Made by a program: the position numbers and the translations under genes. From Paenibacillus sp. yr247 (lineage in GTDB: Bacteria; Bacillota; Bacilli; Paenibacillales; NBRC-103111), in the NCBI RefSeq assembly GCF_900103825.1, contig NZ_FNIF01000001.1, positions 620,001 to 684,000 of the forward strand: a DNA stretch of 64,000 nucleotides, written 5' to 3'. Positions within the stretch are counted from its first letter, which is position 1. Every line of letters begins with the position of its first letter. Below are positions 54,510-63,318 of the stretch, piece after piece. The notes under the pieces are model-generated. The model was not told where the DNA came from and ran no database searches. It was given only the letters and a program-made list of their open reading frames with translations.

Positions 54510-56162
54510 ATGAGGAGATATCAGTGGATAAAGTGGCGTACATTTATCCTCTGGCTCGCAGCCCTCGTCTTCACCGGCGTGCTGTTGTGGGTAGGAGGGC
54601 CGACATACTGGGAGATCGCATTAGGTATTGTAGGTGTTGTGATGCAGCTGCTCTTCGCCATAATGTTCATGATCATTCAGTTCGTTGCCCTCTTTTGGTT
54701 CCTAGCCCGGGGACGTACGTATTGGATTCTGCCTGGAGAGACTGGCTCCACCTGGGACGATTACCGGGGTAACCCCGAGATCGTTGAGAATGCCAAGCGA
54801 ATCGTCACCCTGCTCAAAGGTGTCAAGGAGTTCAAGGAGATGGGTGGCGAGGCGATCCGGGGGTTGCTGCTCTGTGGGCCCCCAGGCACCGGCAAGTCTT
54901 ACCTGGCTCAGGTGATCGCCAACGAAGCGCAGGTGCCCTTTGCTTACGCCTCGGCCCCCAGCTTTCAAAACATGTTCTTCGGCGTAGGGAACCTGAAGGT
55001 GATGGGCCTCTACAAGAAGGCCCGGAAGTTAGCGAATGTATACGGTGCCTGCATCATCTTCATCGATGAGATCGACGCCATCGGTATGAGTCGGCAGGCA
55101 GGGAGTGGAGGAGGAGGGATGTTCGGTATGGGCGGCGGCTCTGGCCTGCTCAACGAGCTGCTCTTGCAGATGGATCCGCCGAACATCGACAACTCCCGGT
55201 TTGCTAAGCTGCTTCGCTCGCTCGGGCTGCGGCGCAAGAAAGCAGAGCGTCCGCCAGTGCTGACGGTCGCAGCGACAAACCTGCCTGACGTACTCGACTC
55301 CGCGCTGCTCCGACCCGGCCGCTTCGACCGGCAGCTCTGGGTCGATGCCCCCGACTATGATGGACGGGTGGACGTCTTCCAATATTACCTCCAGAAGGTG
55401 AAGCTTGAGTCTACGCTAACTCCAGAGCGGGCGGCGCTCGATACGGTGGGCTACAGCCCAGCGCAGATCAAACACATCGTCAACGAGTCGGTTGTGATCG
55501 CCCACCAGCGGGGCGCACAGGTTGCCAGTTACGAGGACTTTCGGGCCGCCATGGAGACCTATGAGTGGGGCCTCAAACAGCCGCTCCGCTCCATGAGAGC
55601 GGACGAGAAAAGGAACATCGCCTACCATGAGGCCGGCCATGCGGTAGCGCAGTACCTGCTGAAGCCCCATGACCGGATCTGGAAGGTGACTATCATCCGT
55701 AGGGGCGGCGCGCTTGGTCTCGCTGCCACAAAGCCGATGCATGAGCGGTATAACCGAAGCGACAGCGAGATCTTGGCGGAGATCCAAGTCTGTCTGGCAG
55801 CCCGAGCGGTGGAAGAGGAGTTCCTGGGGAAGAAATTAAACGGTGTCACCTCCGATCTGCAGCAGGCTACAGAGATGGCCGGGGCCTACCTTGGTATGGT
55901 CGGTATGGGCGATGAACTCTTCAGTTGGCTTGCGTTAGGCTCTCGGGCTGATGGACTCAAGGCGCTCCGGCCAAAGATCAACGAGCTGCTGAGGGACCAG
56001 ATGCTCCAAGTGAAGAAGCTAGTACGGGAACGCGCCGACTTCGTTCACGCCATTGCGGAGGAGTTGCTGAAGCGTGGCGATCTGACTGGCGAGGAAATTG
56101 AGCAGATCTATGTGCGGCTGTATGGTCATAGTCGGCCAGAACCGCCTAAGATAAAACCTTGA
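54510..56162 (+). CDS. FtsH-like membrane AAA+ zinc protease
   Basis: A 550-residue protein. Two N-terminal membrane helices (about 10-30 and 38-68) are joined by a short loop, unlike FtsH, which has a folded external domain. The AAA+ module has GPPGTGKS (about 123-130), pore loop MFFGVGN, IFIDEIDA (about 180) and RPGRFDR. The M41 peptidase follows with HEAGH (about 373-377) and the third ligand in TSDLQQAT (about 448). All catalytic residues are present. The gene is roughly 60% G+C or higher in lines counted, in AT-rich surroundings, which suggests acquisition. Its substrates are unknown. Confidence 0.88.
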   Translation: MRRYQWIKWRTFILWLAALVFTGVLLWVGGPTYWEIALGIVGVVMQLLFAIMFMIIQFVALFWFLARGRTYWILPGETGSTWDDYRGNPEIVENAKRIVTLLKGVKEFKEMGGEAIRGLLLCGPPGTGKSYLAQVIANEAQVPFAYASAPSFQNMFFGVGNLKVMGLYKKARKLANVYGACIIFIDEIDAIGMSRQAGSGGGGMFGMGGGSGLLNELLLQMDPPNIDNSRFAKLLRSLGLRRKKAERPPVLTVAATNLPDVLDSALLRPGRFDRQLWVDAPDYDGRVDVFQYYLQKVKLESTLTPERAALDTVGYSPAQIKHIVNESVVIAHQRGAQVASYEDFRAAMETYEWGLKQPLRSMRADEKRNIAYHEAGHAVAQYLLKPHDRIWKVTIIRRGGALGLAATKPMHERYNRSDSEILAEIQVCLAARAVEEEFLGKKLNGVTSDLQQATEMAGAYLGMVGMGDELFSWLALGSRADGLKALRPKINELLRDQMLQVKKLVRERADFVHAIAEELLKRGDLTGEEIEQIYVRLYGHSRPEPPKIKP

Positions 56163-56473
56163 GTGAGGTATAGCCAATAAGGATTTAGCATAAAGAACCT
56201 TATAAAATTCACCGTTGAAAGGGCTCCCAAAGGGGTCTTTTTTCTTTGCGCTAATAGCTTAACACGCTACACAATGTGCAGACTTCGGTACTGGTGAAAC
56301 ATGGATCGACGAGGTTATTCCTAAGATGAGAGGTTGAACTTTGGGGAGCATGCGACTCCTCTCCCTGTACGTATTTTTTAGTTCATTATTCATTTTTTCT
56401 AGGTTTTTGTTAGAACAATATATTTCTGTTTTGCATTTAATATAGAGAATTTAACAGAAAAGAGGTGATTGCA
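56163..56473 (+). other. Intergenic stretch
   Basis: About 310 bp. A weak hairpin with a T run (56214-56244) may end the protease transcript. The rest shows no gene; the ribosome site AGAGGTGATT precedes the next ATG. Confidence 0.45.
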
Positions 56474-56737
56474 ATGGCTCGAACAAAAGCTGTTCGTCAG
56501 CCTGATTTAATACTGATCAGTTGGACAAGAGATCCGCTTCGTCCAGGTTCTGCACGTAGGATTATTGCCTCTCGTGTTATCGGAAGTGCTCAACCATGTA
56601 CCTTTACATTAGCTCCCAACAGATTGCTTATCAATGCCTTAAACTGCTTATTAGACGCAGACATTGGTTTTAAAGTGGTAATTAATAGAAAGACTTCAAG
56701 TATTAGCGGATTTGTGTTATTACAGCGTAACCACTAA
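56474..56737 (+). CDS. Small hypothetical protein
   Basis: An 87-residue, basic N-terminus protein (MARTKAVRQPDLILISWTRD...) with two hydrophobic strands and no recognised family. ATG 56474 follows AGAGGTGATTGCA. It stands alone, with a terminator 130 bp downstream. Nothing in its surroundings hints at function. Confidence 0.55.
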   Translation: MARTKAVRQPDLILISWTRDPLRPGSARRIIASRVIGSAQPCTFTLAPNRLLINALNCLLDADIGFKVVINRKTSSISGFVLLQRNH

Positions 56738-56867
56738 TTTATTCCGTTGAAATTTCATTTTGGTTTACTTTTATCTGAATTATTCCTTAAATTTTCGTCC
56801 CCGAATCGTCCCCGGCGCTAGTAATATGGATCTGTATTATATGATAAATCTAACCTGTTATACACAA

Positions 56868-56894
56868 ATAAACCCTTATTTAATAAGGGTTTTC
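56868..56894 (+). terminator. Terminator upstream of the rsmD leader
   Basis: AAACCCTTA and its complement with a TTTA-centred loop and a short T run; it is nearly symmetrical. Confidence 0.8.
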
Positions 56895-56917
56895 TTTAAC
56901 TATAATATAAAAATAAT

Positions 56918-57083
56918 AACGGCGACTGCTTGCGCAGCCGCCTCATGGGAGAGGAGAAACCGGACGAAGAGCTTATGGGGAAACGTAAGTCTTCTCCGCG
57001 GTTGTCTACGACATTCTCTGATGTCGATAGTTCAAGGATGACCGTTTTACGGGAAATTTATACATTGTAGGTATAAAATTTTT
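56918..57083 (+). ncRNA. Structured leader before rsmD, candidate ylbH leader
   Basis: Hairpin 1 (56921-56942) has two 4-bp blocks around one A-C mismatch and a TTGC loop. Next, GGAGAA (56953-56958) can pair with TTCTCC (56992-56997) around an inner GAAGA/TCTTC stem with a GGGGAAA loop. AACCG (about 56958-56962) could pair with CGGTT past it, which would make a pseudoknot or an alternative fold. A GACAT/ATGTC hairpin follows. A terminator-like hairpin (57057-57083) ends it. The Rfam ylbH leader lies in this position in Bacilli; identity is not verified. Confidence 0.45.
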
Positions 57084-57147
57084 GTGTCCGATTAGAGCTT
57101 GTGGTACGATAGCAAAAGAATGAGCCAGCTAGAAGGGGAAACGCAAG

Positions 57148-57705
57148 ATGAGAGTGATTTCAGGCACTGCCAAAGGCAGGTCGTTAAAAGCTGTACCTGG
57201 TATCAGCACGCGACCGACAACGGATAAAGTGAAAGAAGCGATCTTCAGTATGATCGGTCCTTATTTTGACGGAGGACAGGTACTCGATCTTTTCGCAGGC
57301 ACAGGCGGATTAGGGATTGAAGCGCTGAGCCGCGGGATGGATAAGGCTGTCTTCATTGATATCGAGAAGAATAGCATCGACACGATCCAGCACAATTTAC
57401 AAACAGCCGGACTCAAGGACCAGGCTGAGGTTTACCGAACAGATGCCACTCGGGCACTGAAAGCGTTAGCAAAGCGGGAACAGCAATTTGAGCTGGTTTT
57501 CCTGGACCCTCCGTATAAAATGAAATTTATAACGGAGCTGATAAGTGCAATGGAAGAGCAAGCGATCGTAGAATCCAATGCCACGATAGTTGTGGAGCAC
57601 GATGCTAAGGATATTCTGCAAGATGCCATCGGCGGTTTCAAGCAACAACGAAGAGCAGATTACGGAGATACCGCAGTTACGATCTACAAGCGATCCATGG
57701 AATAA
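57148..57705 (+). CDS. rsmD: 16S rRNA (guanine-966-N2)-methyltransferase RsmD
   Basis: A 185-residue SAM-dependent methyltransferase (B. subtilis YlbH). It has MRVISGTAKGRSLKAVPG, TRPTTDKVKEAIF, the SAM-binding VLDLFAGTGGLGIEAL (about 46-61) and the catalytic LDPPY (about 119-123). A TTGTGT-17 bp-TACGAT promoter-like pair lies just upstream at about 57083-57111. It is followed 28 bp later by coaD, as in most Firmicutes. Confidence 0.95.
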   Translation: MRVISGTAKGRSLKAVPGISTRPTTDKVKEAIFSMIGPYFDGGQVLDLFAGTGGLGIEALSRGMDKAVFIDIEKNSIDTIQHNLQTAGLKDQAEVYRTDATRALKALAKREQQFELVFLDPPYKMKFITELISAMEEQAIVESNATIVVEHDAKDILQDAIGGFKQQRRADYGDTAVTIYKRSME

Positions 57706-57733
57706 TGGCAAAATCTTTAAAAGGAGATGACAG

Positions 57734-58246
57734 ATGAAGCAGGAACACGGAATTACAGTAGCCGTTTATCCGGGCAGTTTCGACCCGGTTACATATGGCC
57801 ATCTTGACATTATACATAGAGCGGCAAAAGTGTTTGATAAGCTGATTGTAGCAGTTCTCAATAACACTTCCAAAAACCCTTTGTTCTCATTGGAAGAACG
57901 AATGGAGCTCATCCGCAAAGTTACGAAGGATCTGCCTAATGTAGAAGTGGATGGTTTTCGTGATTTGATGGTGAATTACATGAAAGCCCGCAATGTGCGC
58001 CTGATCGTTCGCGGACTACGGGCTGTTTCTGATTTTGAATATGAGCTGCAGATGGCTTCTACGAATCATAAGCTAAACTCGGATGTGGAGACTTTCTTCA
58101 TGACCTCAAAGCCCAAGTTTTCCTACTTGAGCTCCAGTATCGTGAAAGAAATTGCTCGGTTTCATGGTCCAGTTGTAGATTTAGTTCCTGCCGAGGTTGA
58201 AGAAGCACTCAAAAAGAAATTTCCTAAGGTTAATAAAATTGACTAA
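57734..58246 (+). CDS. coaD: Phosphopantetheine adenylyltransferase
   Basis: A 170-residue enzyme making dephospho-CoA from phosphopantetheine and ATP. PGSFDPVTYGHLDII (about 13-27) is the nucleotidyltransferase T/HxGH motif, followed by RGLRAVSDFEYE (about 96-107) and YLSSSIVKEIA. ATG 57734 follows AAAGGAG. Its end overlaps the converging ylbJ gene by 4 bp. Confidence 0.96.
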   Translation: MKQEHGITVAVYPGSFDPVTYGHLDIIHRAAKVFDKLIVAVLNNTSKNPLFSLEERMELIRKVTKDLPNVEVDGFRDLMVNYMKARNVRLIVRGLRAVSDFEYELQMASTNHKLNSDVETFFMTSKPKFSYLSSSIVKEIARFHGPVVDLVPAEVEEALKKKFPKVNKID

Positions 58247-59535
58247 TGAACTTTCTTTCGGAAAGCTCTTATGAGTGTTGAGATGGTTAGCATTATAATA
58301 AGTAAAAGAAGAAATTGGGCCAGCATGGGTCCCCATAAACTCCATGCGGATCCGCCGTTCAGTGGAAAAGAAGCTTCAGAGTATTCGCTTGTTGCTTTGT
58401 CCAACCAGAGAAAGCTCGGTTCTGTATCCATTAAAAGTAACTGCATAGGTTCCCAAAGAAGAATGGTAAATACCAATGCAAGCACAGCATGCAAGGCACG
58501 GGACTGAAAGAAAAACCTATAGCGTGCGCCTGTTTTTTGATGAAAGCCAGCTACTTGCGCGTGGGCAGACAAGCCACCCCAAGCGAGAAATGCGCTAATG
58601 AGCGCCATTTGCGGAAGTAGGGAGAGACCTTGAGCTTGGCTCCAAGCATAAGCACCTAGATGAACCTCCAGAATACCAATGATCCACTGAGGGGTGGTAT
58701 CAGTGTGGGTATTCATAAAACGGAGTAAGAAATGAGTAACAGGTTGAAGTGCATCCGTGAGATGAGTAATGTTAATGACATTAATCAGTACGGAAAAGAT
58801 CATCATATACCCACCGATCAGCATCAAGGTTTGCACGGAAGAGGTTACTGAATCTCCGAGGAGCTTGCCGAAGGCGCGTCCATCATGTAAATAAGCTTGT
58901 CGCATCGTAGATAGGGCGAGTTTCCAAATGGAAATGGATGGATTTTTTTTTGGCTTTACATTTGAGGAGTTGAGTTCGGAAGAGGCAGCCAAGGGTTGCT
59001 GTGGTTCCTTGGAAAATCTCATCAAAATTCCTGTTAAGATTGCCGTTACATAATGGACCACTGCAAGCACGATGCCGAGCTTTGCGCTGTGCAGAAACCC
59101 GACGCCTATGACCATAATCAGAAATAAGGGGCTGCACAAATGGGACAGTGCCGTTAATCGTTCTGTTTCTGTTCGAGAGATGAGGTTTTTTTCACTCAGG
59201 GTAGCAGTAATTTTGGCTCCGGTAGGAAATCCTATAATAAGACCTGATGCTAGCGCCCACCCGCTTACACCCGGAAGACGGAATACAACCCTCATCAACG
59301 GTTCTAAAAGAACGCCTGTCCCTTGAATAACACCAAAACCGACTAACAGCTCGGTCATAATGAGAAAAGGCATCAGCGCCGGAAATACGATCTTCCACCA
59401 AATCGTAAGTCCCTCAAGCGAAGACTGAAATGCCTTATCAGGGAATAGAATGATAGACACGACTACAAGGGCAGCCAAAGACCCCAGTACCAGTGTTGTA
59501 AGTTTGGAGTTGGATCTTGCTTTCATAGGCTGCAT
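58243..59535 (-). CDS. ylbJ: Sporulation integral membrane protein YlbJ
   Basis: A 430-residue polytopic membrane protein with two nucleoside-recognition (Gate) domains. Signs are WWKIVFPALMPFLIMTELLVG, SGWALASGLIIGFPTGAKI and LCSPLFLIMVIGVGFLH. YlbJ is made under sigma-E and helps heat resistance of spores; it is also tied to germination in some species. It is reversed relative to coaD as in B. subtilis. Confidence 0.93.
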   Translation of the reverse strand: MQPMKARSNSKLTTLVLGSLAALVVVSIILFPDKAFQSSLEGLTIWWKIVFPALMPFLIMTELLVGFGVIQGTGVLLEPLMRVVFRLPGVSGWALASGLIIGFPTGAKITATLSEKNLISRTETERLTALSHLCSPLFLIMVIGVGFLHSAKLGIVLAVVHYVTAILTGILMRFSKEPQQPLAASSELNSSNVKPKKNPSISIWKLALSTMRQAYLHDGRAFGKLLGDSVTSSVQTLMLIGGYMMIFSVLINVINITHLTDALQPVTHFLLRFMNTHTDTTPQWIIGILEVHLGAYAWSQAQGLSLLPQMALISAFLAWGGLSAHAQVAGFHQKTGARYRFFFQSRALHAVLALVFTILLWEPMQLLLMDTEPSFLWLDKATSEYSEASFPLNGGSAWSLWGPMLAQFLLLLIIMLTISTLIRAFRKKVH

Positions 59536-59659
59536 AGTATCACCTCATCCTTTAAACATGCTTCATTTGTACGCAAGAGGATGCGGGTTTAGACCAAGCT
59601 TTGCTTGGCCGATGGACGAGAGTTATAACTAGTTTATGGCATCAGGAGGGGGAACCTGC

Positions 59660-60784
59660 ATGGAGAACGAAGAAGAGACCTCGATTCGTACGTGGTCAAA
59701 TGATTCCTATCGATATCCGAGAAGATCTGCGACTAGGCGATATTTAATATCGGCAATCGTCGGAGTTAGCATTATTTATTTGTTGTTTTTTGTACGACTT
59801 CCTTTTTTTATTTTCATGCCGGGAACGGCTGAAGAAATTAAACCGATGGTGTCGATTCCCAGAGGTTCGGATACGGAAAAAGGGACACTGATGTTGACAA
59901 CGGTACGCGTTGCCGATGCTAATATGATCAATTATTTAATTGGTCTCGTTCATCCTTATGAGGAGATTCAGCCCAAAACGAGTGTTTTGCGCAAGGGCGA
60001 GTCCGAGCAAGAATATTCTCAGCGCCAAGAATACGTCATGTTGACTTCACAGGCGAGCGCTATACAAGCGGCCTATACACAAGCTAAAATCCCTTTTCAT
60101 ATCAACCATGAGGGAGTTATGGTACTCCAGACGCTACCAGGCTTATCGGGAGAGAAGGTTCTCAAACCCGGAGATGTACTTTTGAAAGCTGGAGATAAAG
60201 AAGTAAAGGTTGCACAGGATTTATTGGACACGCTTAAGGGTAAAAAAGCTGGGGAATCGATTACGATCACGTATTCGAGGAAAAACGTCGAACAGCAAGC
60301 TATACTGACGCTGGGGGCGCTCCCTCAACAGGATGGGGAGAAAGGTGAGCCACGGGCAGGCATCGGTGTTGTTCCGGCCGAGATGCAGGCTGTTAAAGCG
60401 AACCAAGAGGATCAACAGGTATCCATTAAGGCTGGTGAAATTGGCGGCCCCTCAGCTGGATTAATGTTCTCCTTAGAGATATATAATCAGCTCGTTCCCG
60501 AGGATATTACCAAGGGTTACCGTATCGCAGGAACAGGCACCATTGATACCGATGGCACCGTAGGTCCAATAGGCGGTATTCAGCATAAGATCATTGCCGC
60601 GGATCACGAAAAGGCAGAGTATTTCTTTGCGCCCAAAGATGTGACGTTAAAAGACGGCACTAAAATTGAAAATTACTCGGTCGCTGTCAAAAGAGCCAAT
60701 CAAATTAAAACGAAGATGAAAATTGTTGAAATCGGTACTATGGAAGATGCACTCAAATTTCTAGCAGCATTGCCTCCGAAATAA
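59660..60784 (+). CDS. ylbL: YlbL, PDZ-domain Lon-like (S16) protease
   Basis: A 374-residue membrane-anchored protease. A single N-terminal helix (about 28-48, RYLISAIVGVSIIYLLFF) precedes a PDZ domain (about 125-210) and an S16 catalytic domain with the Ser in GGPSAGL (about 267) and the Lys in GGIQHKI (about 309). In Bacillus it degrades the SOS division inhibitor YneA together with CtpA. ATG 59660 follows CAGGAGGGGG; an in-frame upstream start lacks a ribosome site. Confidence 0.93.
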   Translation: MENEEETSIRTWSNDSYRYPRRSATRRYLISAIVGVSIIYLLFFVRLPFFIFMPGTAEEIKPMVSIPRGSDTEKGTLMLTTVRVADANMINYLIGLVHPYEEIQPKTSVLRKGESEQEYSQRQEYVMLTSQASAIQAAYTQAKIPFHINHEGVMVLQTLPGLSGEKVLKPGDVLLKAGDKEVKVAQDLLDTLKGKKAGESITITYSRKNVEQQAILTLGALPQQDGEKGEPRAGIGVVPAEMQAVKANQEDQQVSIKAGEIGGPSAGLMFSLEIYNQLVPEDITKGYRIAGTGTIDTDGTVGPIGGIQHKIIAADHEKAEYFFAPKDVTLKDGTKIENYSVAVKRANQIKTKMKIVEIGTMEDALKFLAALPPK

Positions 60785-60816
60785 GCTTGCAGGATTAAAA
60801 TTAAATAGATTTATAA

Positions 60817-60846
60817 TTGACAAAAGGTAATCAAACTGGATATAAT
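60817..60846 (+). promoter_or_regulatory. Promoter of ylbN-rpmF
   Basis: A perfect TTGACA (60817-60822), an 18-bp spacer and a perfect TATAAT (60841-60846), 28 bp before the ylbN start. This should be a strong sigma-A promoter. Confidence 0.85.
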
Positions 60847-60874
60847 AATCTTTGTTTGTTTGGGGTGAAAAAAC

Positions 60875-61384
60875 ATGCAAATTCGTTTTAGAGAGCTAGC
60901 TCTTAAGGGGCAGCCGGTTCATATGACTGAAGAGTTGAATTTGACGGCTCCTTTTGAAGGGCGTCAAGATATCCTTGGTCATGGTCCTGTACATGTCGAT
61001 CTTCATGCTGTGTATGAAGAGGGAGTAGCAAAAGTTAACGGTACGTTAACGCTAGACTTGGAGTTAAGTTGTTCACGATGCTTATCGCACACTAATCAAA
61101 CAATCGAGCTTCCTTTCGAGGAAGTCTTCATGCAAAAACCAGAAGAAGAAGATCCGGAACTAGACGAGGATATTCATTTGGTAGTTGGAGATAAAGTCGA
61201 TTTGGAGCCTTACGTTGTAGAAAATGTAGTGGTCGGTTTACCATACATACCACTTTGTGACGAAGCGTGCAAAGGTCTCTGTCCCGTGTGCGGAGAGAAT
61301 CGCAATCTACGTGATTGCGGCTGTAAACAGGAGAACATTGATCCTAGGCTTGCAGGTCTCGCGGACTTTTTTAACAAAGAATAA
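60875..61384 (+). CDS. ylbN: YceD/YlbN (DUF177) family protein
   Basis: A 169-residue protein of the YceD family, always found before rpmF and linked to 23S rRNA processing and ribosome assembly. Two Cys pairs are visible: CSRC (about 67-70) and CPVCGENRNLRDCGC near the end, suggesting metal binding. ATG 60875 follows TTGGGGTG. Translation runs into rpmF after a 38-bp gap with AAGGAGG. Confidence 0.93.
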   Translation: MQIRFRELALKGQPVHMTEELNLTAPFEGRQDILGHGPVHVDLHAVYEEGVAKVNGTLTLDLELSCSRCLSHTNQTIELPFEEVFMQKPEEEDPELDEDIHLVVGDKVDLEPYVVENVVVGLPYIPLCDEACKGLCPVCGENRNLRDCGCKQENIDPRLAGLADFFNKE

Positions 61385-61422
61385 GGCAACGCCCGAAATT
61401 CGTATAAGGAGGTGTTTTGAAT

Positions 61423-61596
61423 ATGGCAGTACCTCAAAGAAGAACGTCCAAAACTCGTCGCGACAAGCGCCGTACTCACTTTAAATTGGAAGTTCCAGGC
61501 ATGGTGAAATGTGAACAATGTGGAGAACTGAAGCTAGCACACCGTGTGTGCAAGTCTTGCGGAACTTACAAAGGTAGAGAGATCGTAAAAGCATAA
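61423..61596 (+). CDS. rpmF: 50S ribosomal protein L32
   Basis: A 57-residue L32: [20 protein letters not shown], then CEQC and CKSCG. The four Cys show that this is the zinc-binding form, in contrast to the zinc-free L28 in this window. AAGGAGG lies upstream of ATG 61423. A terminator follows. Confidence 0.97.
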   Translation: MAVPQRRTSKTRRDKRRTHFKLEVPGMVKCEQCGELKLAHRVCKSCGTYKGREIVKA

Positions 61597-61605
61597 GATT
61601 GGACA

Positions 61606-61641
61606 TAGTACTTCATCCTAGTGTGAGGTGCTATTTTTTTT
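61606..61641 (+). terminator. Terminator after rpmF
   Basis: TAGTACTTCA pairs with TGAGGTGCTA (wobbles included) and an eight-T run follows. Confidence 0.85.
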
Positions 61642-61677
61642 GCTTTCTTTTTGGTTCTAAATTTAATATACTACAGT

Positions 61678-61694
61678 TTAGTATCTGGTAATAA
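61678..61694 (+). promoter_or_regulatory. FapR operator upstream of fapR
   Basis: TTAGTATCTGGTAATAA matches 15 of 17 positions of the FapR consensus TTAGTACCTGGTACTAA. It lies 22 bp before fapR, giving autoregulation that malonyl-CoA relieves. Confidence 0.8.
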
Positions 61695-61715
61695 GATGAG
61701 ATCTCACGAGATAAG

Positions 61716-62330
61716 GTGGTGCTCGCCATCGAACGCCTTCCTAAACGACAAAGGCAGCAGCAATTGCTCAAAGCGATTGAAGCCAATCCTTTTATGACCG
61801 ACGAGGAACTGATGCGAACATTTCAAGTTAGCATCCAAACCGTCCGATTAGACCGATTGGAACTCGGAATTCCTGAGCTGCGGGAACGGATGAAGCATAT
61901 GGCGGTCAAAACGTACGATCAAGTACGATCGCTGTCCATTGATGAAGTTATTGGAGAAGTGATCGATTTACAGCTGGATCAAAGCGGTATCTCGATTTTT
62001 GAAATTAAAGAAGATCATGTTTTCTCAAGAACCAAGATTGCAAGAGGACATCATATATTCTCACAAGCGAACTCCCTGGCGGTTGCCGTCATCGACGATC
62101 CAATAGCCTTGACTGCATCAGCAGATATCCGCTTTATACGTTCTGTAAAGCTAGGAGAGAAATGTATCGCCAAAGCCTATGTGCGTTCCGTTTCCAAAGG
62201 GAAAGCAAGAGTTGAGGTGTCTTCATATGTTGGCGATGAGGCTGTTTTCCGAGGCAATTTCGTGATCTTTCATTCGAAGAAAGAGCAACATCAAGATAGG
62301 GAGGGCAAGCTGCATGCGGATCGCGATTGA
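61716..62330 (+). CDS. fapR: FapR, malonyl-CoA-sensing lipid repressor
   Basis: A 204-residue repressor of fatty acid and phospholipid genes. The N-terminal HTH ([25 protein letters not shown], about 27-52) is joined to a hot-dog thioesterase-like ligand domain ([25 protein letters not shown], about 105-130) that binds malonyl-CoA. It starts at GTG 61716 or 61719 behind ATAAGG. The gene overlaps plsX by 17 bp, so the operon fapR-plsX-fabH is translationally coupled and FapR-controlled. Confidence 0.95.
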   Translation: MVLAIERLPKRQRQQQLLKAIEANPFMTDEELMRTFQVSIQTVRLDRLELGIPELRERMKHMAVKTYDQVRSLSIDEVIGEVIDLQLDQSGISIFEIKEDHVFSRTKIARGHHIFSQANSLAVAVIDDPIALTASADIRFIRSVKLGEKCIAKAYVRSVSKGKARVEVSSYVGDEAVFRGNFVIFHSKKEQHQDREGKLHADRD

Positions 62331-63318
62331 TGCAATGGGCGGCGATAATGCCCCTAAGATCGTAGTAGAAGGTGCACTCTCAGCGGCCAAAGAGTGGAAA
62401 GACGTACATATCATTCTGGTCGGCAACAGCGCTGCGATTGAAGCCCACCTCACAGAGAGGCCGGCAAATCTTAGTATCCGACACACGGAAGAAGTCATTG
62501 AAGCGGATGACGAACCTGTAAAAGCTGTAAGACGCAAAAAAGACGCTTCCATGGTCGTGGCCGGAAGACTAGTGCGTGAGAAAGAAGCGGAAGCCATGAT
62601 TTCCGCAGGAAATACAGGTGCTTTGATGACGACAGGATTGCTTGTCGTAGGAAGAATTCCCGGGATTGAACGTCCTGCCCTTGCACCGATGATTCCAACT
62701 ATGGATGGTAACGGTGTGCTTGCACTGGATTTGGGAGCTAATATGGATGCCACGGCTGAGCAGCTGATTCAATATGCCATTATGGGCAGTATTTACCGCT
62801 CCAAAGTGCATGGTCTATCCAAGCCTCGTGTAGGTCTGCTGAACGTTGGAACGGAAGCGACCAAAGGGAATGAATTAACGAAAACAGCATATCCTTTAAT
62901 GGAACAAGCCCCAATACATTTTGTAGGGAATGTCGAATCCTCCCAAGTGCTTCGTGCCAAATGTGATGTTATCGTGTGTGATGGTTTCGCTGGAAACATT
63001 ATGCTGAAATCATTGGAGGGCGCGGCGTCAACCATTTTCTCAGCACTTAAACAAGAGTTTACCAAAACTATATTTACCAAACTTGCAGCTGCCGTCTTGA
63101 AACCAGGGCTTACCCAATTCCGCAAAAAGTTGGATTATAATGAGCATGGGGCTGCGCCATTTTTGGGTATTAATGGTTTAGTCCTGAAAAGCCATGGCTC
63201 CTCTGATGCAATAGCCATTAAGAATGCAGTTCGTCAAGCCAGAATTGCCTTGCAAAATGATTTGGTTGGCACGATATCTGCCGAAATTAGCCATGGGAAG
63301 AGAGATATAACAACATGA
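62314..63318 (+). CDS. plsX: Phosphate acyltransferase PlsX
   Basis: A 334-residue enzyme making acyl-phosphate from acyl-ACP for PlsY-dependent phosphatidic acid synthesis. Family hallmarks are [34 protein letters not shown] and [15 protein letters not shown] 62314 follows AGGGAGG inside fapR. The stop overlaps the fabH ATG (ATGA). Confidence 0.96.
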   Translation: MRIAIDAMGGDNAPKIVVEGALSAAKEWKDVHIILVGNSAAIEAHLTERPANLSIRHTEEVIEADDEPVKAVRRKKDASMVVAGRLVREKEAEAMISAGNTGALMTTGLLVVGRIPGIERPALAPMIPTMDGNGVLALDLGANMDATAEQLIQYAIMGSIYRSKVHGLSKPRVGLLNVGTEATKGNELTKTAYPLMEQAPIHFVGNVESSQVLRAKCDVIVCDGFAGNIMLKSLEGAASTIFSALKQEFTKTIFTKLAAAVLKPGLTQFRKKLDYNEHGAAPFLGINGLVLKSHGSSDAIAIKNAVRQARIALQNDLVGTISAEISHGKRDITT

